Assembly (NCBI RefSeq): GCF_034190915.1
Contig: NW_026947492.1
Span: 13,503,501 to 13,567,500, forward strand
DNA: 64,000 nt
DNA from: Cavia porcellus
Lineage: Eukaryota; Chordata; Mammalia; Rodentia; Caviidae
Direction of reading: 5' to 3'
The translations under genes were made by a program, and so were the position numbers. The notes under the pieces are model-generated. The model was given only the letters and a program-made list of their open reading frames with translations, was not told where the DNA came from and ran no database searches. Each line of letters begins with the position of its first letter. Positions within the stretch are counted from its first letter, which is position 1. Positions 59,417 to 64,000 of this stretch are shown here, in pieces.

Positions 59417-59923
59417 GTGAGTGGGTCACAGTGACTGTCGCTGAGCGCGCATGAAGTCAGTCCCCCACAGCTCTGTGCTGAGCCACGGGGCAGCTACAGG
59501 GCTTTGTTCTCTGCTGCTGTGTCTTCCCCGCTCACCCCAAACACAAGCCACCTTCTCTGTCAGAGCTGAATGACCTGCCGGAGACACCTGATGTCTCGGG
59601 TCTGGCATTCTTGCTGTGTTCTGCGGCAGTTTTGAAGTCTTCTTTCATGAACATCTTTAGTTGCACTGTAGTGACTACTTTGATGTCCTGAGAATGTTTG
59701 AAACATTTACCCTTCAAGTTCGTTTTAACTCTGAGGAAGAGCCAGAAGCCGCCTGGTGGCAGATCTGGTGGATAAAGTAGATGAGGACTCAGTGTGATAT
59801 TTCTGGGAGACTGTTTCCATTGAGTGACATCTGGCAATGGCGTTCAATTAAATTAGGGATTTCAAGAAAATGAGGTCACTGACCCGTGGGCTGATACCCT
59901 TTTGCATTCCTCTCTTTTGCCAG
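59417..59923 (+). other. SORL1: Intron 28
   Basis: A 507-base intron containing an antisense mariner transposase relic (about 59582-59795). The acceptor CTCTCTTTTGCCAG is strong. Confidence 0.75.
59582..59795 (-). pseudogene. Mariner-type transposase relic (C-terminal part)
   Basis: The - strand translates to a stretch with PPDLPPGGFWLF, KTNLKGKCF and QLKMFMKEDF. This matches the C-terminal catalytic region of mariner transposases, whose usual motif is PDLAPxDFWLFP followed by a K-x-x-L-K-G-K-R-F segment. The third catalytic aspartate expected after PDLAP is G here, and no upstream catalytic region joins it, so it is dead. It is an old Tc1/mariner copy within intron 28. The subfamily is not determined. 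Confidence 0.75.
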
Positions 59924-60043
59924 GTTTATGGGATTTTCTATGCCACATCCTTTCTTGACCTTTATCGAAACCCAAAGAGTGTGACTACTTCACTCCACAA
60001 CAAGACAGTCATTGTCAGTAAAGATGAGCAGTATTTGTTTCTG
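59924..60043 (+). CDS. SORL1: SORL1 window exon 29: FnIII domain 4, middle
   Basis: It encodes [20 protein letters not shown] followed by [27 protein letters not shown] is the C strand and D-E-Q-Y-L-F-L the F strand of the domain. NKT is a sequon. 120 bases, phase 0 at both ends. The donor is GTAAGT. Confidence 0.97.
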
Positions 60044-60561
60044 GTAAGTTTCTGTACTGGTGAGGTAAGGTAAGTTTTTGCTTTGTAAGAGCTCTCTTGA
60101 GTCTTGGGCTCCTGAGCTCAATCCTGGGCTTGGGGAATTGGACACCTGGATTCTGGTGGTCAGTGTGTGTGGGAAGAAATCTCTTCTTTGTCATAAGCAT
60201 TATAGGAACTTAGTTAACTGCAGTCCACCATGGAGGATTGGTGACAGATACAGACAAATCCAAAGTGTTTGTTATATTCCACTATGTAGTTTTACATGTT
60301 TACCAAGATATATGGCAAAAGACGTGTGGTCCATTATTACTTAGAGATAGCAGAAGACTTGAAATAATTTAAATGTCCCTCAAAAATGGAGTGATTAAAA
60401 ATGTTATGGCATGTTCATGGAATGGAAACAGCCGTCCAAAAGAAATATGACTTTGCATATACTGAAATGCAAAAATCTTTAAACTGTATCATTAAGTATA
60501 AGAAGTGAAGAACATAATATGTGTAGTGTTTTCTCATTTGTATAAAATTAAGAACAACAGG

Positions 60562-60675
60562 CTGCCATATAGTTTTCTATGCATTAATCTTTATATGTAT
60601 ATATATATATTTTTTTATGCAGGTCTCCTGGGTTGTTGGATTATTGTTCCAACAATATATATATATATTTTTTTA
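60562..60675 (+). repeat. Composite duplicated insert from intron 27
   Basis: 60562-60616 is identical to 58609-58663, and 60616-60649 is identical to 58009-58042. The two source segments lie about 0.6 kb apart and are joined here in reversed order. A short fold-back (TTGTTGGA with TCCAACAA) and a second TA/T run follow. Confidence 0.9.
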
Positions 60676-60751
60676 CACTTGCATATAAAAATGAATTTAT
60701 ATCCATAAACATATCTGTTCTTGTATATGCCTTGGACATTTTAGGGGCATC

Positions 60752-60838
60752 TTTTTTGTAGCACTGGGGATTGAGCCCAGGGCTTCGCACATGTAAGATA
60801 ATATGAGTTATAATAATGAGCTATATCCTCCGCCCCTG
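60752..60838 (-). repeat. ID-type SINE, antisense
   Basis: GCACTGGGGATTGAGCCCAG, then GGCTTCGCACATGTAAGATA and GAGCTATATCCTCCGCCCC read as a diverged antisense ID element. Confidence 0.75.
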
Positions 60839-61028
60839 CCTAGGACATTGTGGAAGGAAGTGCAGAAATCTGTTAGCAGTGGTGTGGGATGGAGGGAACT
60901 ATTTTGTATGTTCAATACTAGTTGAGGTTTAATTGTTACATGGCTCACTATTTTGTTGAAAAACAGTTCAGTGAAGATTGCATTACCCTCTGTGTCTTTT
61001 TTCCCCTGTGCATATGCTTGGGCCCTAG

Positions 61029-61193
61029 GTCCGGGTGTTGGTTCCTTACCAAGGGCCGTCCTCGGACTACGTTGTTGTGAAGATGATCCCAGACAGCAGG
61101 CTTCCTCCCCGTCACCTGCACGCGGTTCACACAGGCAAGACCTCAGCTGTCATCAAATGGGAATCTCCGTATGACTCTCCTGACCAGGATCTG
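61029..61193 (+). CDS. SORL1: SORL1 window exon 30: end of FnIII 4, start of FnIII 5
   Basis: It encodes [20 protein letters not shown] followed by [20 protein letters not shown] and [15 protein letters not shown]. The G-P-S-S-D-Y-V-V-V segment closes domain 4. L-P-P-R-H-L-H and V-I-K-W-E open domain 5 with its core tryptophan. Phase 0 at both ends. The donor is GTGAGC. Confidence 0.97.
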
Positions 61194-61454
61194 GTGAGCA
61201 GGCTGGGCATTTGGGCGGCTTGCTTATTCTTAGCATGCCTAGGGTGACATGGATCGGAAGGTGGCCCCGTAATGGAGCAGGAAGTACAGGCCTAATTTGA
61301 CAGCTCAGCAGTCTCTCCCATTTCTATCCATAAAAACATAGGTCCTTTGTAGGTACCCTTTTGCTTTTAGGTGGTACTCTTTGGCCATATCCAGCTGTTG
61401 TGTTGGTTTCTCCTTCCTTCTTTCATGCTTAATCCTACACCTTAACCTCTGAAA

Positions 61455-61680
61455 CAGAGGCCATCAAACAAATACCTGTAGACCAAATCTGGCTAAAATT
61501 TTTTCCCTAAATAAAAGATTTATTCCAACCAAGCCATGCCCATTTGTTTATAGGTGATCTGTATCTGTTTCTGTGCTATAAACAGCAGAGTTTAATAGTT
61601 TTGGTAGGGACCATCTGGCCCTTAAAACCTAAAAAATTTACTATCTGAACCTTTTCAGAATGTTTGCTGGACCTGGTAAA
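61455..61680 (+). mobile_element. MER5A-like hAT transposon relic
   Basis: GTAGACCAAATCTGGCTAAA, then AGCCATGCCCATTTGTTTAT, CTGTATCTGTTTCTGTGCTA and GGGACCATCTGGCCCTTAAA follow the MER5A order closely. Confidence 0.8.
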
Positions 61681-62224
61681 AGAAGAGACATTCATCTTGG
61701 AAAAGGGCTTTCAGTTTTCTTATTATGGGCTGCTTTTACCTCTGTTCCCCCTCTTCTGCCCTCCATCCTGGGGGTAGTTGGTAAAAGGTGCTTGGTTATG
61801 AAGACTAACGCAAAGCCTCTTCTATGAAGGAGTTTCTCGTTCTAGTATTTTCCCCAGTCACACACTGTGTAAGAAGCAGCCTGCGGACATTCTATAGAGT
61901 GTCCTCTAGAGCTAGGGACACTTTTGTTCATTGTCTCTCCATTGACAGTGTCTGTCAACTGTTTCAAGGATGCAATACAGAGGCCGAGCACTAGATTTGA
62001 ATGTTTTTCTTGCTCCAACCTCACTTCTGATACCACAATAAATGCAAGTTACATTAGAGGTTTTTTCTTTTTTCTTTTTTGAGTCTAGTTGATAATTCTG
62101 AGTGAATTCTGGATAGTCCTCTCACATGTGTACCGTACTTGTTATAAGGCTGGCCCTGTTTAACCCAAAGGCTTTCTGAAGAATGGGATCAGATTTTTGG
62201 AATATTACCAAATATTGTGGTTCA

Positions 62225-62550
62225 GGGTCTCAGCTGTTGTCATGTACCTGGCTCCTGGATCTACAGATTCAACCAATTGCAGATTGAAAATATTTGAAAA
62301 AGGAATTGTGTTTATATTGAACATGTAATAATATTTTTCTTGTCATTATTCCCTCAAGAATACAGTACTACAACTATTTATGTAGCATTTGCATTGTATT
62401 AGCTGTTCTTGTTAGCCTAAAGATGATTTAAAGTATACAGGAGAAATGGCTGTGTTATCTGGTATTACTACACCGTTTTATGTCAGGGATTTGGTATCCG
62501 CAGGGCTCCTGGAATCAGTCTCCCGGAGATGTAGAAGGGGGACTGTATTT
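62225..62550 (-). mobile_element. MER2/Tigger-like DNA transposon relic
   Basis: CTACAGATTCAACCAATTGC, then TTGTCATTATTCCCTCAAGA, AGATGATTTAAAGTATACAG and GGATTTGGTATCCGCAGGG give the antisense MER2 order. It is the best preserved of the three copies in the window. Confidence 0.85.
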
Positions 62551-62641
62551 GTGTTACACTGTCTGCCTTTGAACTATGAACAGTAAAGCATGCCAGGTTT
62601 CTGATTACGACTCAGATATTCTATTTTTTTTTTGATCCCAG

Positions 62642-62816
62642 TTTTATGCAATTGCAGTTAAAGATCTGATTAGAAAGACCGACAGAAGCTACAAAGTAAA
62701 ATCCCGCAACAGTACTGTGGAGTATACCATCAGCAAGTTGGAGCCGGGAGGGAAATATCATGTCATTGTCCAACTTGGGAACATGAGCAAAGATTCCAGC
62801 ATAAAAATTACTACAG
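62642..62816 (+). CDS. SORL1: SORL1 window exon 31: FnIII domain 5, end
   Basis: It encodes [20 protein letters not shown] followed by [20 protein letters not shown] and [29 protein letters not shown] is a textbook FnIII E-F segment. NST and NMS are sequons. The exon begins at a codon boundary and ends with one base of valine. The donor is GTGAGC. Confidence 0.97.
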
Positions 62817-63612
62817 GTGAGCAGGAGAGAGCACAGGGCCCTTCTCGCACAGCTGAGCACTTACAGTGCTGCTGGACTTCTAGACAGAGAGTTTCCATCA
62901 GGAGCTGCCTGGGATGTGCCCAAGCCGCCCTTGTGTCTCCAAACTGCCAGAGAAGCACAGGGAGCAGGGGTCCCATAACCAGGCTGCAGTGAAGTGGCCA
63001 AGGCACGGGGGACTGGGGAGTGGCTCTCTTTCTAATTCTTTCCCCTAGGCTATTTTGATATCACTAGGGAGAAGAGAGGAGGACTGCCCAAGAGTTAAAA
63101 ATATAAGTAATATCTAGCACCAAGGCGAGGCACGGCATCTGAAGCCCTAGATTAAGGCACAGGACTTCGTAGTGGCGATCTGTCATGTCGAAATCAAGGG
63201 AGACCGATAACTGGGCTGCAGATTAAAGGGTATTCGGTGTCAGGTTCACTATGGGAATGAGAACTCAGTGATTTGGACAGCAGCAGGCAGTGTGAGGCGT
63301 TCCAGCTATTGTTAGGCTGGGAGTGTGACCCGTAGGCCTGGGTCATACGTTGGTACTATTCCAGCCCTGGGTTCACACAGACTCCTTACTGTATCCCATT
63401 CCTTTCTTGCCATTCTCTTGACTCATTTGTTTTTGCCCATCCTTGGGTCCGAGGGCTCTTAGTAAATTACACACTGGTCACGGTTCTTGGCTACAGTGGA
63501 TGCCAATGGAAAGATACCTACCGTGCGCTCGTAGCGTCCACCCTAAGCAGCATGTTTCACTTCTTCCGCTGTGTGGCCACTAACTGCTCTCTGGCTCATC
63601 TTTGGTTTTCAG
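62817..63612 (+). other. SORL1: Intron 31
   Basis: A 796-base intron with no recognised repeat or gene. It ends in TTTGGTTTTCAG. Confidence 0.75.
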
Positions 63613-63719
63613 TCTCCTTATCAGCACCTGATGCCTTAAAAATCATAACGGAAAATGACCATGTTCTTCTGTTTTGGAAAAGTCTTGCTTTAAAGGAGAA
63701 GCATTTTAATGAGAGCAGG
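63613..63719 (+). CDS. SORL1: SORL1 window exon 32: start of FnIII domain 6
   Basis: It encodes [20 protein letters not shown] followed by [22 protein letters not shown] opens the last FnIII domain and V-L-L-F-W-K holds its core tryptophan. NES is a sequon. It ends on a codon boundary with donor GTAAGT. The rest of this domain, the transmembrane helix and the tail are outside the window. Confidence 0.97.
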
Positions 63720-64000
63720 GTAAGTTCCCCCATTGTCAATGACTCTGGAAATCTAATTGAAATGCTATTTCAGAGATGAGCTTATTAACAGCATGCTGGC
63801 AAAGATGGTGTAAAAAAAGAAGAAGAAGAAAGGGCAGGGCATGGAAGTAAAGTGGAGAATTAAAGCAGTACTTTCTGTGTGATTGCTAATTAGGGAAATG
63901 TTTATTCTGCCCATTAAAGATGAGAATCTCTGCACTAAGCACTTTTCAGTCCTGCACTTTCTTCCCTGGTGGAAAGGGACATGGGCTGGAATACTCCTGT
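63720..64000 (+). other. SORL1: Start of intron 32
   Basis: Intronic sequence beginning GTAAGTTCCCCC. A short GAAGAAGAAG run occurs near 63818. Nothing else is recognised. Confidence 0.8.

Larger units (their letters stand above)
60044..61028 (+). other. SORL1: Intron 29
   Basis: It contains the composite duplicated insert at 60562-60675 and an antisense ID SINE near 60752-60838. The remainder shows nothing recognised. The acceptor is GGGCCCTAG. Confidence 0.7.
61194..62641 (+). other. SORL1: Intron 30
   Basis: It contains a MER5A-like and a MER2-like relic, listed separately. About 61690-62210 shows nothing recognised. The acceptor is TTTTGATCCCAG. Confidence 0.7.
1053..63719 (+). other. 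SORL1: SORL1 gene, internal part (32 coding exons)
   Basis: The window holds the middle of SORL1, which encodes SorLA, a type I membrane sorting receptor that moves cargo such as APP between endosomes and the trans-Golgi network. Joining the 32 exons listed below gives 1432 whole codons with no stop. In order they encode the 10CC module, YWTD propeller, EGF-like module, eleven LDLR class A repeats and fibronectin III domains. This order is diagnostic of SORL1; other VPS10P receptors lack the LDLR and FnIII parts. The N-terminal VPS10P propeller lies upstream. The end of FnIII-6, the transmembrane helix and the tail lie downstream. All introns are GT-AG. Identification rests on recalled human protein sequence, not on a search. 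Confidence 0.97.

Overview
This window is intronic and exonic DNA of one vertebrate gene, SORL1 (SorLA/LR11, the mosaic sorting receptor of the VPS10P and LDL-receptor families), read on the + strand. Thirty-two internal coding exons run from 1053 to 63719. Every exon is flanked by AG at the acceptor and GT at the donor. The exons join in one frame: 4298 coding bases, which is two bases completing a split codon plus 1432 whole codons, with no internal stop. Neither the start codon nor the transmembrane segment and cytoplasmic tail lies here; the gene continues off both ends. If the gene keeps the 48-exon layout I recall for human SORL1, these would be about exons 14 to 45, but that numbering is inference.

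Organism: a placental mammal, most likely a rodent. The introns carry mammal-wide relics (MIR, MER2/Tigger, MER5A-type hAT, MaLR LTRs, L1) together with ID-type tRNA SINEs and monomeric B1-like SINEs. A composite B1-plus-ID SINE resembles squirrel-family elements, so a sciurid is my best guess. That is inferred from memory of repeat families, not from a search.

Layout: 1-3.5 kb encodes the cysteine-rich 10CC module after the VPS10P propeller. 8-14.5 kb encodes the YWTD (LDLR class B) beta-propeller and 19.2 kb the EGF-like module. From 21.3 to 49 kb come eleven LDLR class A repeats, one per exon and all with phase-1 borders. From 49.5 to 63.7 kb come fibronectin type III domains 1-5 and the start of the sixth. 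In the protein these modules sit in series in the endosomal/TGN lumen, where the class A cluster binds cargo such as APP and the propellers bind ligands.

No second gene, RNA gene, CRISPR array or undescribed system was found. The more unusual observations are an apparent composite templated insertion at 60.6 kb built from two segments near 58 kb, a 10CC loop that looks three codons shorter than in human, a weak donor followed by an open intronic reading frame and polyadenylation hexamers, a fresh 65-bp tandem duplication just before a class A exon, a mariner transposase relic, and a perfect-consensus CTCF motif.
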